Of a stretch of 64,000 nt of DNA, positions 42,879 through 52,664 are shown one piece after another; within the stretch, counting starts at the first letter, position 1; each line of letters begins with the position of its first letter. A program made the position numbers and the translations under genes. The notes under the pieces were generated by a model. It saw only the letters and a program-made list of their open reading frames with translations, made no database searches and was not told the origin of the DNA. Origin of the DNA: Deltaproteobacteria bacterium (GTDB lineage Bacteria > Desulfobacterota > DSM-4660 > Desulfatiglandales > HGW-15); contig JAGVAP010000009.1 of the NCBI GenBank assembly GCA_020060215.1, positions 1-64,000 of the forward strand, given 5' to 3'.

Positions 42879-45560
42879 TCACTTTCGATGCTTGCTCTTG
42901 AATGCCTTTTCTATCTCCACCGCCAGGAAGACAATCGTTGAAATCAAGACAGCCACGATCAATTCCACGGCAGAAAGCGGTTCGGTCTTGAAGACAGGAT
43001 TCAGAAACGGCACATAGATGGTGATCATCTGAAGACCGAAGGTGAGCAAGACGGCACCGAGGAGGGGTTTGTTGGATAGGGGTCCCTGCTTAAAAAAAGA
43101 CTCTCGTTCCGATCGAATCGCCAGCACATGCCCCATCTGACTCAGGCAGAGAACGGTAAAGACCATCGTTTGCCACTTTGCCTGAGTGCCGCCGATGAAC
43201 AAGGCCTGCGTCCCGATGGAGACGGCGCCCATGAGGAGCCCCACCCAGATGATGTGAACACCGAGCCCCTTGGCGAAGATGCTTTCCCTCGGGTGGCGGG
43301 GGGGCCTGCTCATCACATCTTTTTCTCCAGGTTCAGCGGCCAGGGCCAGGCCGGGGATGCCGTCGGTGACCAGGTTGATCCACAGGATGTGGATCGGCAG
43401 CAGGGGAATGGGCAGACCCAGAAAAGGCGCCAGGAAAATGGTCCAGATCTCGCCCGAATTGCTGGTCATGGTGTACTTGATGAATTTGCGGATATTGTCG
43501 AAGATGCGCCGGCCTTCCCTGACTGTCCTGACGATGGTGCTGAAGTTGTCGTCCAGAAGAATCATATGGGATGCCTCCTTGGACACGTCGGTACCCGTAA
43601 TGCCCATGGCAATCCCGATATCCGCCCGTTTCAGGGCCGGGGCATCGTTGACGCCGTCTCCGGTCATGGCCACGAACTGCCCCTTGTCCTGAAGGGCCTT
43701 TACGATCTTGAGCTTCTGCTCCGGGGCGACCCGTGCGTAGACCCTGATCTTTTCAACCTGTCCTTCAAATTCTTTCAGAGGAAGCCGTTCGAGTTCCCTG
43801 CCCGTGATGACCTCACCCCCGTTTTCATGGATGATGCCCACGCGTTCGGCAATGACCCTCGCCGTCAATGGGTGGTCTCCCGTGATCATTACCGGGCGGA
43901 TCCCAGCGGACCGACACATGGCTACGGCCTCCTTTGCCTCGGGGCGAGGCGGATCCATCATGCCGACCATACCCAGCAGGATCAGTTGCGTTTCGACTTC
44001 GCCGGAGTTCAACGAATCCGGGAGACCGTCCCAGACACGTAGGCCGAAGCCCAGTGCCCGTAGACCCTCCCCGGCGATCCGGTCGGCGATTTCCAGGATT
44101 TTTGAACGATCAATCTCTTCCTGCCCTCGACCGGTAAACACCCTTTCGGAACGTGCCAATACTTCCTCTACCGCCCCTTTGGTAAAAGAGACCACCCTTC
44201 CATTATCCCATGGATGGAAGGTGGTCATCAGCTTCCGGTCTGAATCAAAAGGGATCTCAGCCAGACGGGGAAACGATCCATCCAGGTCCTTCCGAAGAAA
44301 CCCTTTCTCCGAGGCCAGGTTCAACAGGGCGGTTTCAGTCGGATCGCCTATGGCAGTGCCGGATTTGTCCTGACGGGCGTCATTGGACAGACACATACCC
44401 GCCAGCAACAGGTCTATCGGTTTTCTGCCGGAGAGAGACACATCGTCACGCCCCTCCCGACTGTTTGAGGGCAGATCTTGAGAGCGGAGCAAACGGCCAT
44501 CGGCATAGACCTTTTCCACGCTCATTCGGTTCAGGGTCAAGGTGCCGGTCTTGTCTGAACAGATGTAGGTTACAGAGCCCAATGTTTCCACGGCCGGCAG
44601 TTTCCGGATCAATGCCTGCTGTTTGACCAGCTTTTTGGCCCCGAGTGCCAATGAGATGGTGATGACGGCGGGAAGGGCCTCGGGAATGGCGGCCACGGCA
44701 AGGGAGATGGCCGTGAGCAGCATGAGAAGGGGGGGCTCTCCACGAAGGAGACCTGCGGCGAAAACGATAGCGCAGATGACCAGGACGGCATATGCCAGCT
44801 TCTGCCCGAAGGAGGCGAGCCGCTTCTGCAGCGGCGTACGCCCTTCCTCCTGGCTCTGGAGCAGGGCGGCAATACGGCCGAGTTCCGTCTGCATCCCGGT
44901 CTCCGTCACAAGGCCCAGACCTCGACCGTATGTGACCAGGGTACCTTTATAAGCCATGTTTTTGCGGTCGCCGATGGGCAAATCCGCTTCATCGATCGGG
45001 TCGACCAGTTTTTCCACCGGCACGGACTCGCCGGTTAAAGCCGCCTCCTGGGTCCGCAATTGAACCGCCTCCGTTAACCGGACATCGGCCGGCACCACGT
45101 TGCCGGCTTCCAGGACGATTTGATCTCCAGGCACGAGCCGTTCCGCAGGGATCGATTCCACCTTCCCTTCCCGAATGACGGTGGCCAAAGGGGCTGCCAT
45201 CTTCTTCAAGGCGGCTATCGCCTTTTCGGCCCGGTATTCCTGGACGAACCCAAGCACGGCGTTCAGCAGCACGATCACGGCGATGGCGATGCTGTCCGCA
45301 GGCTCGCCGATAGCCCCGGCCACAACAGCAGCGGCTATCAGGACCAGGATCATGAAATCCCTGAACTGATCCAGGAACATCATCCATAAGGACCTGCGTT
45401 TTTTTTCGATCAGTTCATTGGGGCCGAAGCGCTCCAGCCGTCGCCGGGCTTCATCCTGGGTAAGACCCCTGTCGGATGATTGAAGGATCTCCATCGCCTT
45501 TTCCGGACCAAGACGATGCCAGTCCGTTGAATTCTCTCTTTTTTCGGTCGTTGTTTTCAT
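42879..45560 (-). CDS. Calcium-type P-type ATPase (P2A)
   Basis: 893 aa cation pump. Actuator motif TGESVP (176-181), M4 motif PEALP (293-297), phosphorylation site CSDKTGTLT (D336), hinge TGDGVNDAPALK. M5 shows SNSGE and M6 NLVTDGIP, the Asn/Glu and Asn/Asp pattern of Ca2+-transporting ATPases. Cytoplasmic N- and P-domains and ten membrane spans are as expected, with a short basic tail. Ca2+ or Mn2+ export is likely, but the metal cannot be fixed from sequence. Confidence 0.9.
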   Translation of the reverse strand: MKTTTEKRENSTDWHRLGPEKAMEILQSSDRGLTQDEARRRLERFGPNELIEKKRRSLWMMFLDQFRDFMILVLIAAAVVAGAIGEPADSIAIAVIVLLNAVLGFVQEYRAEKAIAALKKMAAPLATVIREGKVESIPAERLVPGDQIVLEAGNVVPADVRLTEAVQLRTQEAALTGESVPVEKLVDPIDEADLPIGDRKNMAYKGTLVTYGRGLGLVTETGMQTELGRIAALLQSQEEGRTPLQKRLASFGQKLAYAVLVICAIVFAAGLLRGEPPLLMLLTAISLAVAAIPEALPAVITISLALGAKKLVKQQALIRKLPAVETLGSVTYICSDKTGTLTLNRMSVEKVYADGRLLRSQDLPSNSREGRDDVSLSGRKPIDLLLAGMCLSNDARQDKSGTAIGDPTETALLNLASEKGFLRKDLDGSFPRLAEIPFDSDRKLMTTFHPWDNGRVVSFTKGAVEEVLARSERVFTGRGQEEIDRSKILEIADRIAGEGLRALGFGLRVWDGLPDSLNSGEVETQLILLGMVGMMDPPRPEAKEAVAMCRSAGIRPVMITGDHPLTARVIAERVGIIHENGGEVITGRELERLPLKEFEGQVEKIRVYARVAPEQKLKIVKALQDKGQFVAMTGDGVNDAPALKRADIGIAMGITGTDVSKEASHMILLDDNFSTIVRTVREGRRIFDNIRKFIKYTMTSNSGEIWTIFLAPFLGLPIPLLPIHILWINLVTDGIPGLALAAEPGEKDVMSRPPRHPRESIFAKGLGVHIIWVGLLMGAVSIGTQALFIGGTQAKWQTMVFTVLCLSQMGHVLAIRSERESFFKQGPLSNKPLLGAVLLTFGLQMITIYVPFLNPVFKTEPLSAVELIVAVLISTIVFLAVEIEKAFKSKHRK

Positions 45561-45885
45561 CCGCTATTCCATATCGGGACAGGTGAAAGGTCAGGGCCGA
45601 CATCGGCCATGCGGCTTCTCCTCTTTTCTCTTAATTGGAATGATTCCATTGGATGTCAAGGGCCGGTATGGATGTACCTGAGGGAACCGCCGGTCGGCAC
45701 GGTCCTCGGCGTTGACACCTCGGCGTTAACAACTTGCAATCCAAAAGTGATGGTGGTAAAAGACTGCTCTCCACAGGCAGGCATATCCAGGCATGTTGGC
45801 TGCCGTAATTCACATCGGGATTCGGGCATACGGTTTGCGCTGACGTTCAACCACCACAAGAACTGGACCGGTACAGGAGCGTGAC
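45561..45885. other. Divergent intergenic region with small palindrome
   Basis: Between the P-type ATPase (minus) and the first M24 gene (plus). TGGAAT-G-ATTCCA at 45636-45648 is a perfect inverted repeat and a candidate operator. No gene seen. Confidence 0.4.
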
Positions 45886-47022
45886 ATGGCTTTCAGCGGC
45901 ATGGAACGAGAGCGAAGAGACCGTGCGATACGACGGATCATGGAAACGGCGGGCCTCCGGGCGCTGGTCCTCCTGGGCGATACCAACGTAGGCAACCATA
46001 TGTACGGTGATTTCCGGTACTACGTGGACAATCGCATCATCTTCTACCGGCAGGTGGCGGTCCTGTTTCCGGGATCGGAGCCGGTGCTCCTGGCGGGAAG
46101 CACCATCCAGAGCGAGGCGGCGTCCCGCAGATCCTCCATACGCGACTGCCGCCAGAGCGACGACCTGGCCGCGGACCTGGCGGCACTGCTGAAGGCGCGG
46201 TCCGTCTCGACGGGGAAGGTGGGTGTCAGCCTGGAGGTGCTCCCCGTCAGCTGGTGGAACGTCCTGAAGCGGGAGCTTCCCGGTGTCGAACTCGTGGACA
46301 CCCATGCAGAGATCCTCGGTGTGCGCGGGGTCCATACGGGCGAGGAGTCCGATCTTTTCCGGGCATGCGGACCCCTCGGCGACCTGGGGTACGAGGCGGC
46401 GCTGAAGATGATCCAGCCAGGCGTCACGGAATACGAAATCGCCGCCGCCATCGAAGAGGCCGCCCGCGCCCGGGGTGCGGAGCAGCATTTTACCCTCATC
46501 GGCTCCGGCCGGTTCGCCCCGGGCGACAAGAACAAGCTTCCCCTTCCTTACTCCCCATCCCAACGGCGCATCGAATCGGGGGACAGCGTGGTCATGGAGA
46601 TCACCCCCTGCCTCGAAGGATATTGGACGCAGCTCGTGAGGACGGCCAACGTGGGCGAGCCGAACACCGAGCTGGAGAGGCTTCACCGGGTCGCTTGCGG
46701 AGCGCTCAAGAGGGGGCTTGAGTCCCTCCGGCCCGGGAAGAGGGTCCAGGACGTGGTCTCTGCGATCGACGGCTATGTAAAGGATGCCGGCTATGTCCCA
46801 AGACCCCCGTACGGTCATCTCTGCGGTGTCGATCTCGTTGAGGCGCGCGTCTCCGCACAGAACGGGCAGGTGCTTCAGCCCGGGACGGCCGTGATTATCC
46901 ACCCCACGGTCCAGACCCCGGACGGCAGGAACAGCTTCTTCTGGGGAGAGACCTACCTCGTCACCGAAAGCGGTTACGAGCGTTTGAATCATGCCGGCGA
47001 TGATCTGTTGACCCTTTTGTAA
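45886..47022 (+). CDS. M24 (creatinase/prolidase fold) protein lacking metal ligands
   Basis: 378 aa with the N-terminal creatinase domain and the C-terminal pita-bread fold. The five metal ligands of aminopeptidase P are mostly lost: the first two Asp positions read VVMEITPCLEGYWTQ (Glu, Gln), the His is kept in YGHLCGVD, the first Glu reads IIHPTV (His), and the last Glu is kept in GETYLVTESG. It is therefore unlikely to be a two-metal peptidase and is closer in principle to metal-free creatinase-like amidinohydrolases. The second M24 gene follows after 27 bp. Confidence 0.82.
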   Translation: MAFSGMERERRDRAIRRIMETAGLRALVLLGDTNVGNHMYGDFRYYVDNRIIFYRQVAVLFPGSEPVLLAGSTIQSEAASRRSSIRDCRQSDDLAADLAALLKARSVSTGKVGVSLEVLPVSWWNVLKRELPGVELVDTHAEILGVRGVHTGEESDLFRACGPLGDLGYEAALKMIQPGVTEYEIAAAIEEAARARGAEQHFTLIGSGRFAPGDKNKLPLPYSPSQRRIESGDSVVMEITPCLEGYWTQLVRTANVGEPNTELERLHRVACGALKRGLESLRPGKRVQDVVSAIDGYVKDAGYVPRPPYGHLCGVDLVEARVSAQNGQVLQPGTAVIIHPTVQTPDGRNSFFWGETYLVTESGYERLNHAGDDLLTLL

Positions 47023-47049
47023 ACATGAGACTATGACAAGGAGGAAAAG

Positions 47050-48243
47050 GTGGCCTTTGACCCGAAAGAGAAAATGACCTTGTCCGCCTCCGACCGGGAG
47101 CTGGAGAGGCGGTGGAAGGCGGTAAGGGCGCGCATGGCGGAGGAGAAGATGGACGTCCTCGTCATGCAGAACTCCAACCAGCACCTGGGCGGCTATGTCC
47201 AGTATTTCATCGATATCGCCGCCCGCAACGCCTACCCCATGACCGTCATCTTCCCCCTCAAGGAGGAGATGACCACGATCACCTGCGGGGGAAAGCCCCC
47301 GGGCGATTTCGGTCCTCCCGCATGGACCATGAGGGGCGTCAGGAACAGGCTGACCGCACCCTACTTCCCGAGCCTCCACTACAGCGCCGCGTACGACGCG
47401 GAGCTGGCGGTCCAGACGCTGAAGGCCTGGAAGGGCGGCGTGATCGGGCTGGTCAACAAGGCGACGATGAACGGCATGTACTATGAGTACCTCCTGAAAA
47501 ACCTGCCGGGGGCCAGGTTCGTCGACGCGACCGACCTCGTGGATGAGATCAAGGCCGTCAAAAGTGAAGAAGAGATCGGCTTCCTGATGAAGACGATCTC
47601 CCTCCAGGATGAGGCCATGGCTTACGCGCGCACGGTCATCAGGCCGGGCAGAAGGGACTTTGAGATCGTCGCGGACGTGATCCACAAGGTCACCGATCTC
47701 GGGAGCGAGGAGCAGCTCGTCATCGGCGGCTCCGGCCCCCTGGGAACCCCCGTGACCCCCCTGAAACGTCAGTTCCAGAACCGGATGGTAAGGGAGGGGG
47801 ACCAGTTTACCCTGATGATCGAGGTGAACGGGCCGGGGGGCATGTACGCGGAGATGGGGCGGTGTTTCTTTGTCGGCAAGGTCCCGGCCGAACTCTACGA
47901 TGCACACGAGCTTTGCAAGGAGACGCAGCGGTACACGGTGAGCCTCATGAAACCGGGGGCCGACCCCGGGGACATATGGCGGGCGAACAATGAGTTCCTT
48001 GTGAGCAAGGGACAATTGCCCGAGACAAGGCTTTATGCGCACGGGCAGGGGTACGACCTGGTGGAGCGACCGGCCATCAGGGACGACGAGCCGATGAAGC
48101 TGAAGCCGAACATGAACATCACCGTCCACCCGACGATCGGGTCGGGCACGCTCTGGGTATCCGTGTGGGACAACTGGCTGATCACCGAGACCGGCGTCAG
48201 TGAACGGCTTCACAAGACGCCGCAGGAGATCTTTTCCGTATAA
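47050..48243 (+). CDS. Second M24 (creatinase/prolidase fold) protein lacking metal ligands
   Basis: 397 aa, GTG start at 47050 with AAGGAGG upstream. The same two-domain fold. Ligand positions read LMIEVNGPGGMYAEMG (Glu, Glu for Asp, Asp), His kept in YAHGQGYDLVE, the first Glu as ITVHPTI (His) and the last as VWDNWLITETG (Asp). The pattern of loss parallels the preceding protein, so the pair may have diverged together and may work as a complex. It is directly upstream of tctC, so it probably acts on the transported solute. Confidence 0.82.
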   Translation: MAFDPKEKMTLSASDRELERRWKAVRARMAEEKMDVLVMQNSNQHLGGYVQYFIDIAARNAYPMTVIFPLKEEMTTITCGGKPPGDFGPPAWTMRGVRNRLTAPYFPSLHYSAAYDAELAVQTLKAWKGGVIGLVNKATMNGMYYEYLLKNLPGARFVDATDLVDEIKAVKSEEEIGFLMKTISLQDEAMAYARTVIRPGRRDFEIVADVIHKVTDLGSEEQLVIGGSGPLGTPVTPLKRQFQNRMVREGDQFTLMIEVNGPGGMYAEMGRCFFVGKVPAELYDAHELCKETQRYTVSLMKPGADPGDIWRANNEFLVSKGQLPETRLYAHGQGYDLVERPAIRDDEPMKLKPNMNITVHPTIGSGTLWVSVWDNWLITETGVSERLHKTPQEIFSV

Positions 48244-48291
48244 CCGCGGGCGTCGAAAGGACGCCCCATCACCAAAGGGAGGGATGAGATC

Positions 48292-49269
48292 ATGAAATGC
48301 AGACATTGGTTGGTGGTTGCCCTTGCAGTCGTTCTTGGAATCGGCCTGTCGGCGCCGACGGCGTCTCTTGCGGAATACCCCGATCGCCCCATCACGCTGA
48401 TCATTCCATACGTGCCGGGTGCGACGGGGGACATTACCGCCAGGATGCTCGCCGAAGAGATGGAGAAAATCCTGGGCGTGAAGATCATCCCCAGCAACAA
48501 ACCAGGGGCCTCGGCCGTGCTGGGGACGGATGCGACGGTGAGGGCGAAGAGGGACGGGTACACACTTCTTTATGCGGGCGCTTCAGCGCTTGTGTACGCG
48601 CCGATCACGAACCCTGAGATCGTCAAGTACGATCCGGTAAAGGATCTCGAGCCGCTGGGATTCCACTACTACTTCCCCCAGGGCATTGGGGTGAAGGCGG
48701 ATGCCCCCTGGAAGAACTTCCCGGAGATGGTGGCGTATGCCAAGCAGAACCCGGGCAAGATCAGGGTGAGCACCATCGGCGTCGGCTCCACGCCTCACTT
48801 CGTCCTCGAGATGATCCAGTCCATCACCGGCACAAAGATGACCCATGTACCCTTTGAGGGAGGGGAATCCGTGGTGACGGCGGTCATGGGGGGCCATGTG
48901 GAGGCGACCTGCGACGGGTTTGCCAAGGTCAAGCCCCACATGGAGGCCGGGAGGATGAGATACCTGCTCACGACCACCAAGCTGCCCGTGTACCCGGAAT
49001 GCCCCACGATCACCGAACTGGGATACAAGCAGCCGCTCTTTGCGACCTGGTTTGCCCTCTACACGGGTTCCGGGATCCCCGAGGAGGCCCGCAAGGCGCT
49101 CGTGCCGGCCGTCGAGAAGGCGGTCAAGGCCACCAAGGAAAGGATCGACAAGATGGGAAGCCTCTGTGAGTACAAGACCCCTGCAGAGATGAAGAAGATG
49201 ACCGAGGAGGAGTACAAGGTCGGGGTCGAGATCGCAAAGAAAATGGACTTGAGCAAGAAGAAAAAGTAG
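48292..49269 (+). CDS. tctC: Tripartite tricarboxylate transporter binding protein
   Basis: 325 aa Bug-family periplasmic solute-binding protein. Signal peptide at about residues 1-27 (ends SLAEY). Typical mature start YPDRPITLIIPYVPGATGD and the loop NKPGASAVLGTDATVRAKRD. Binds carboxylates or related compounds with high affinity and feeds the TctAB permease. It follows the M24 pair and precedes tctB. Confidence 0.9.
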   Translation: MKCRHWLVVALAVVLGIGLSAPTASLAEYPDRPITLIIPYVPGATGDITARMLAEEMEKILGVKIIPSNKPGASAVLGTDATVRAKRDGYTLLYAGASALVYAPITNPEIVKYDPVKDLEPLGFHYYFPQGIGVKADAPWKNFPEMVAYAKQNPGKIRVSTIGVGSTPHFVLEMIQSITGTKMTHVPFEGGESVVTAVMGGHVEATCDGFAKVKPHMEAGRMRYLLTTTKLPVYPECPTITELGYKQPLFATWFALYTGSGIPEEARKALVPAVEKAVKATKERIDKMGSLCEYKTPAEMKKMTEEEYKVGVEIAKKMDLSKKKK

Positions 49270-49447
49270 CGTACACCCTCTTGCTCGATGCCGTCCCGGA
49301 AACGACATTTCCGGATGCGCGATCAATCATCCGCAATCAGCGGTCGGCTGAAGAAGCGTTGCTTGGCTGGAAGCCGGCCGCTGAGAGCTCCCTCCAGAGA
49401 TCCTCGATCTCCGGAGGGGCAGCGATCCATCGCGGGTACAGGGAGCA

Positions 49448-49915
49448 ATGGACAAGGCCGAACTCATCAGCGGCGTCTTCTGGTTCATCTTCTCTGCCTT
49501 CTGGGGCTACCTCTCTTATGACCTCGGACTCGGGATCGTGAACCAGCCGGGTCCTGGATTCTTTTTCTTCTGGACCGCAGTGGTCACGGCGGCCCTCTCC
49601 GTCTCCGTCATATGGAGAGGCTTGAAGAGGCACTCAGGGGGAGGGGAGAGCGCACCGGCCGTCCGGATCAACCAGGTGAAAAAACTCATCCTCGTGCTGG
49701 TGGCCCTGTTCCTCTATGCCGTCCTCGTGGAGGAGATCGGCTTCATCATCCTCACCTTTCTCCTGTTCGTCTTCCTCCTCGCGTTTATCGAAAAGAAGAA
49801 ATGGAGCGTCTCGATCTTCCTGGGGCTCCTGGTTACGGTGCTCGCCTATCTCCTTTTTGAGACGGCCCTGCAGTCGCAGCTTCCGAAGGGTCTCTTGGCG
49901 TTTCTCCGATTTTAG
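49448..49915 (+). CDS. tctB: Tripartite tricarboxylate transporter small membrane subunit
   Basis: 155 aa with four predicted membrane helices (for example VFWFIFSAFWGYLSYDLGLG and LILVLVALFLYAVLVEEIGF), the topology of TctB. It is 9 bp upstream of tctA, which supports the assignment more than its weakly conserved sequence. Confidence 0.83.
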   Translation: MDKAELISGVFWFIFSAFWGYLSYDLGLGIVNQPGPGFFFFWTAVVTAALSVSVIWRGLKRHSGGGESAPAVRINQVKKLILVLVALFLYAVLVEEIGFIILTFLLFVFLLAFIEKKKWSVSIFLGLLVTVLAYLLFETALQSQLPKGLLAFLRF

Positions 49916-49923
49916 GAACTGCA

Positions 49924-51423
49924 ATGTTCGAAGTTTTTGACAACGTACTCTACGGCTTCGGGGTTGCCCTTCAACCGCTGAACCTGATGTATTGTTTCTT
50001 CGGAGTCCTGATCGGGACCCTGGTGGGTGTACTCCCCGGGCTCGGACCTGCGGCCGCCATCGCCCTCCTCCTCCCCACCACCTTCAAGTTCACCCCCGTG
50101 GCCGCAACGATCATGCTGGCCGGCATCTATTACGGGGCCATGTACGGGGGATCGACCACCTCCATCCTGGTGAACATCCCGGGCGAGGCGGCGTCCGTCG
50201 TCACCTGCCTCGACGGGTATCAGATGGCCCGCAAGGGGCGCGCCGGACCGGCCCTCGGGATTGCCGCCTTCGGATCCTTTATCGCGGGGACCATCGCCGT
50301 CGTCGCCCTGACCGTGATCGGTCCTGTCCTGGCCAACCTGGCGCTTGCCTTCGGACCGCCGGAATACTTCTCCCTGATGATCGTGGGGATCACCGTGCTC
50401 ACCTATCTGAGCGGCGGCTCCATGGTCAAGGCGCTGATGATGGCCGGGGTGGGAGTCATGCTGAGCGGCGTGGGCATGGATACGATCAGCGGCCAGTACC
50501 GGTTCACCCTGAACATGCAGAGCCTGCTCGACGGGGTGGGGGTGGTCCCGGTGGCCATGGGTCTTTTCGGCATTTCAGAGGTCCTGCTCAATCTCGAGAC
50601 CGAGATCAAGAGGGATGTCCTTGCCGCCCGGGTGAGGAACATCTTCCCATCCCTGAAGGACTGGGGACTTTCCATATGGGCCATTATCAGGGGATCGGTG
50701 CTCGGGTTTTTTCTCGGGATCATCCCGGGAGGGGGAGCGGTCATCGCCTCTTTCGCATCTTATGCCATAGAGAAGAAGGTGTCGAAGCACCCTGAGGAGT
50801 TCGGGAAGGGGGCGATCCAGGGTGTGGCGGGGCCGGAGGCGGCGAACAACGCTGGGGCGGGCGGGTCTTTCATCCCTCTTCTCACCCTCGGCATACCCGC
50901 CAACCCGGTCATGGCCATCCTCCTGGGGGCGCTCATGATCCACGGGCTGCAGCCGGGGCCCTTGCTCATGAACGATGTCCCGGAGCTCTTCTGGGGGACC
51001 ATCATCAGCATGTATATCGGAAACGGGATGCTCCTGGTGCTCAACCTCCCCCTCATCCCCCTCTGGGTCAAGGTCCTCAAGGTCCCCTACTACCTGCTCT
51101 ACCCCCTTATCCTGCTCTTCTGCCTCATCGGCGCCTACAGCCTGGAGAACAGCCATTCGGACATGATCGTCATGCTGGTCTTCGGCATCCTCGGGTTCCT
51201 CATGAAGAAGTTCCGCTATGACGGGGCGCCCTTGATCCTCGCCCTGGTCCTGGGGCAGAAGCTCGAGACATCCCTTCGGCGGTCCCTGATCATGTCCTAC
51301 GGCGACTTCTCCATCTTCATCAGCCGCCCCATCTCCCTGGCCTTCCTGTTGATCTCTCTGGCGCTGCTGATCACGCCGCTGATCACCCAGAGGAAGAAGC
51401 TTTCGAAGCTGGAAGAAGAGTAG
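49924..51423 (+). CDS. tctA: Tripartite tricarboxylate transporter large permease
   Basis: 499 aa with about twelve membrane segments. Family motif GTLVGVLPGLGPAAAIALLL near residue 30-50, then GGSTTSILVNIPGE and, in the second half, GFFLGIIPGGGAVIASF. It carries out sodium-linked uptake of the solute delivered by TctC. Tail to tail with pyrB (4 bp apart). Confidence 0.92.
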   Translation: MFEVFDNVLYGFGVALQPLNLMYCFFGVLIGTLVGVLPGLGPAAAIALLLPTTFKFTPVAATIMLAGIYYGAMYGGSTTSILVNIPGEAASVVTCLDGYQMARKGRAGPALGIAAFGSFIAGTIAVVALTVIGPVLANLALAFGPPEYFSLMIVGITVLTYLSGGSMVKALMMAGVGVMLSGVGMDTISGQYRFTLNMQSLLDGVGVVPVAMGLFGISEVLLNLETEIKRDVLAARVRNIFPSLKDWGLSIWAIIRGSVLGFFLGIIPGGGAVIASFASYAIEKKVSKHPEEFGKGAIQGVAGPEAANNAGAGGSFIPLLTLGIPANPVMAILLGALMIHGLQPGPLLMNDVPELFWGTIISMYIGNGMLLVLNLPLIPLWVKVLKVPYYLLYPLILLFCLIGAYSLENSHSDMIVMLVFGILGFLMKKFRYDGAPLILALVLGQKLETSLRRSLIMSYGDFSIFISRPISLAFLLISLALLITPLITQRKKLSKLEEE

Positions 51424-51427
51424 GCTT

Positions 51428-52492
51428 TCAGTAATCCATGATCTGCTGGTGGACGTTGAAGATGTAGGCGATGAGGGCCGCTCGAGACCACATGCCGTTC
51501 CTTTCCTGCCTCCAGTACATGGCCCGGGGATCGGCGTCGATGGCCACATCGATCTCGTCTCTCCTCGGAAAGGGGTGCATGATGATGGCGTTGGGCCTGA
51601 GATTGGAGAGATGGGGAACCTTGAGCTTGAACCTGGAGCTGTCGGTCTTCAGCGACTCTCCGGCATACGCATCGTGCTCATCCTGGATCCTGGTCATGTA
51701 GACGGCATCCGCCTGGGAGAGCACGTTCTCAATCGAATCCACTTCCACCACATAGGGGATCTTGTGACGCTCCAGAAAGCCGCAGACATCCTCTCTCATC
51801 TGGAAAGCGGGTGGCGCGGCGTAGATGATCCGGACCCCCACGAAGTTCTTCATCAGGTAGCTGAGGGACCTTACGGTTCTTCCCCTCTTGAGATCGCCGC
51901 ACATGAGGATCGTCTTTCCTTCGAGTCCCCCCTGGTCTTCGAAGGACCTCTGCAGGGTGTAGACGTCCAGAATGGCCTGCGTGGGGTGCTGGTCGCTGCC
52001 CGAACCCCCGTTGATGACCGGGACGGGGCGATTCGTGCAGGTGTTGAGCAGCCACGCAGACCTCTCGGCCATGTTCTGACCCTTGTGGCGGATGATGATC
52101 AGATCCGTGTACGAGGAGAAGGTCCGAAGGCTGTCGTCGAAGCTCTCCCCCTTGATTTCAGAGGAGACGCTCGGGTCACGGATTTCAGAGGTCCTCATGC
52201 CGAGAATATGGCACGCATTTTCGAAGGAGAGATAAGTCCTGGATGAAGGCTGCGCAAAATAGAGCATGGCCCTCTTGTGGCAGAGCAGCGACTGGAGGAA
52301 TATCGAGCCGGCCTTGCTCTTTGCGACGGTCCTGAGGCGGTTCGTGATCCGGTAGATGTCGTCCAGGATCTGGCGGTTGAGCTGTTGCGAGAGGATCATG
52401 TCGAAGAGGCGACCACCCAGCTCAAAGCACTTGATCTTCTCTTCATTGGGAAGCATCTCGAATTCTCGGTATTTCTCATCCAGGATCGTCAT
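51428..52492 (-). CDS. pyrB: Aspartate carbamoyltransferase family protein
   Basis: 354 aa. The carbamoyl-phosphate loop is AQPSSRTYLSFENA (82-86 PSSRT), the second motif HKGQN, and the aspartate-type signatures are DQHPTQAILDVYTL and MHPFPRRDEI. Longer than E. coli PyrB (about 310 aa) because of an N-terminal extension of roughly 35 residues. It probably makes carbamoyl-aspartate for pyrimidines; pyrK-pyrD lie 5 kb away. A related transcarbamylase specificity cannot be excluded. Confidence 0.85.
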   Translation of the reverse strand: MTILDEKYREFEMLPNEEKIKCFELGGRLFDMILSQQLNRQILDDIYRITNRLRTVAKSKAGSIFLQSLLCHKRAMLYFAQPSSRTYLSFENACHILGMRTSEIRDPSVSSEIKGESFDDSLRTFSSYTDLIIIRHKGQNMAERSAWLLNTCTNRPVPVINGGSGSDQHPTQAILDVYTLQRSFEDQGGLEGKTILMCGDLKRGRTVRSLSYLMKNFVGVRIIYAAPPAFQMREDVCGFLERHKIPYVVEVDSIENVLSQADAVYMTRIQDEHDAYAGESLKTDSSRFKLKVPHLSNLRPNAIIMHPFPRRDEIDVAIDADPRAMYWRQERNGMWSRAALIAYIFNVHQQIMDY

Positions 52493-52664
52493 GAGGCCCT
52501 CCGGGCAGGATGGTGGATGCTGCCGGGCAGCATCGAAGAAGGGGAGAATATCTAATCATTTGAAGATAGAATAACCGGGAAGGGGTGTCAAGAAGCGAAC
52601 CGTCGGGGCGTTTCCTGTCCATCGGAGCGCAGGCCCACCCTGTGGGTCTTGCGGGAACGGTTCG

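Noticed and set aside
45847..48306. 819-codon minus-strand frame opposite the two M24 genes
   Set aside because: Long only because of high GC; both plus-strand genes have ribosome sites and clear homology.
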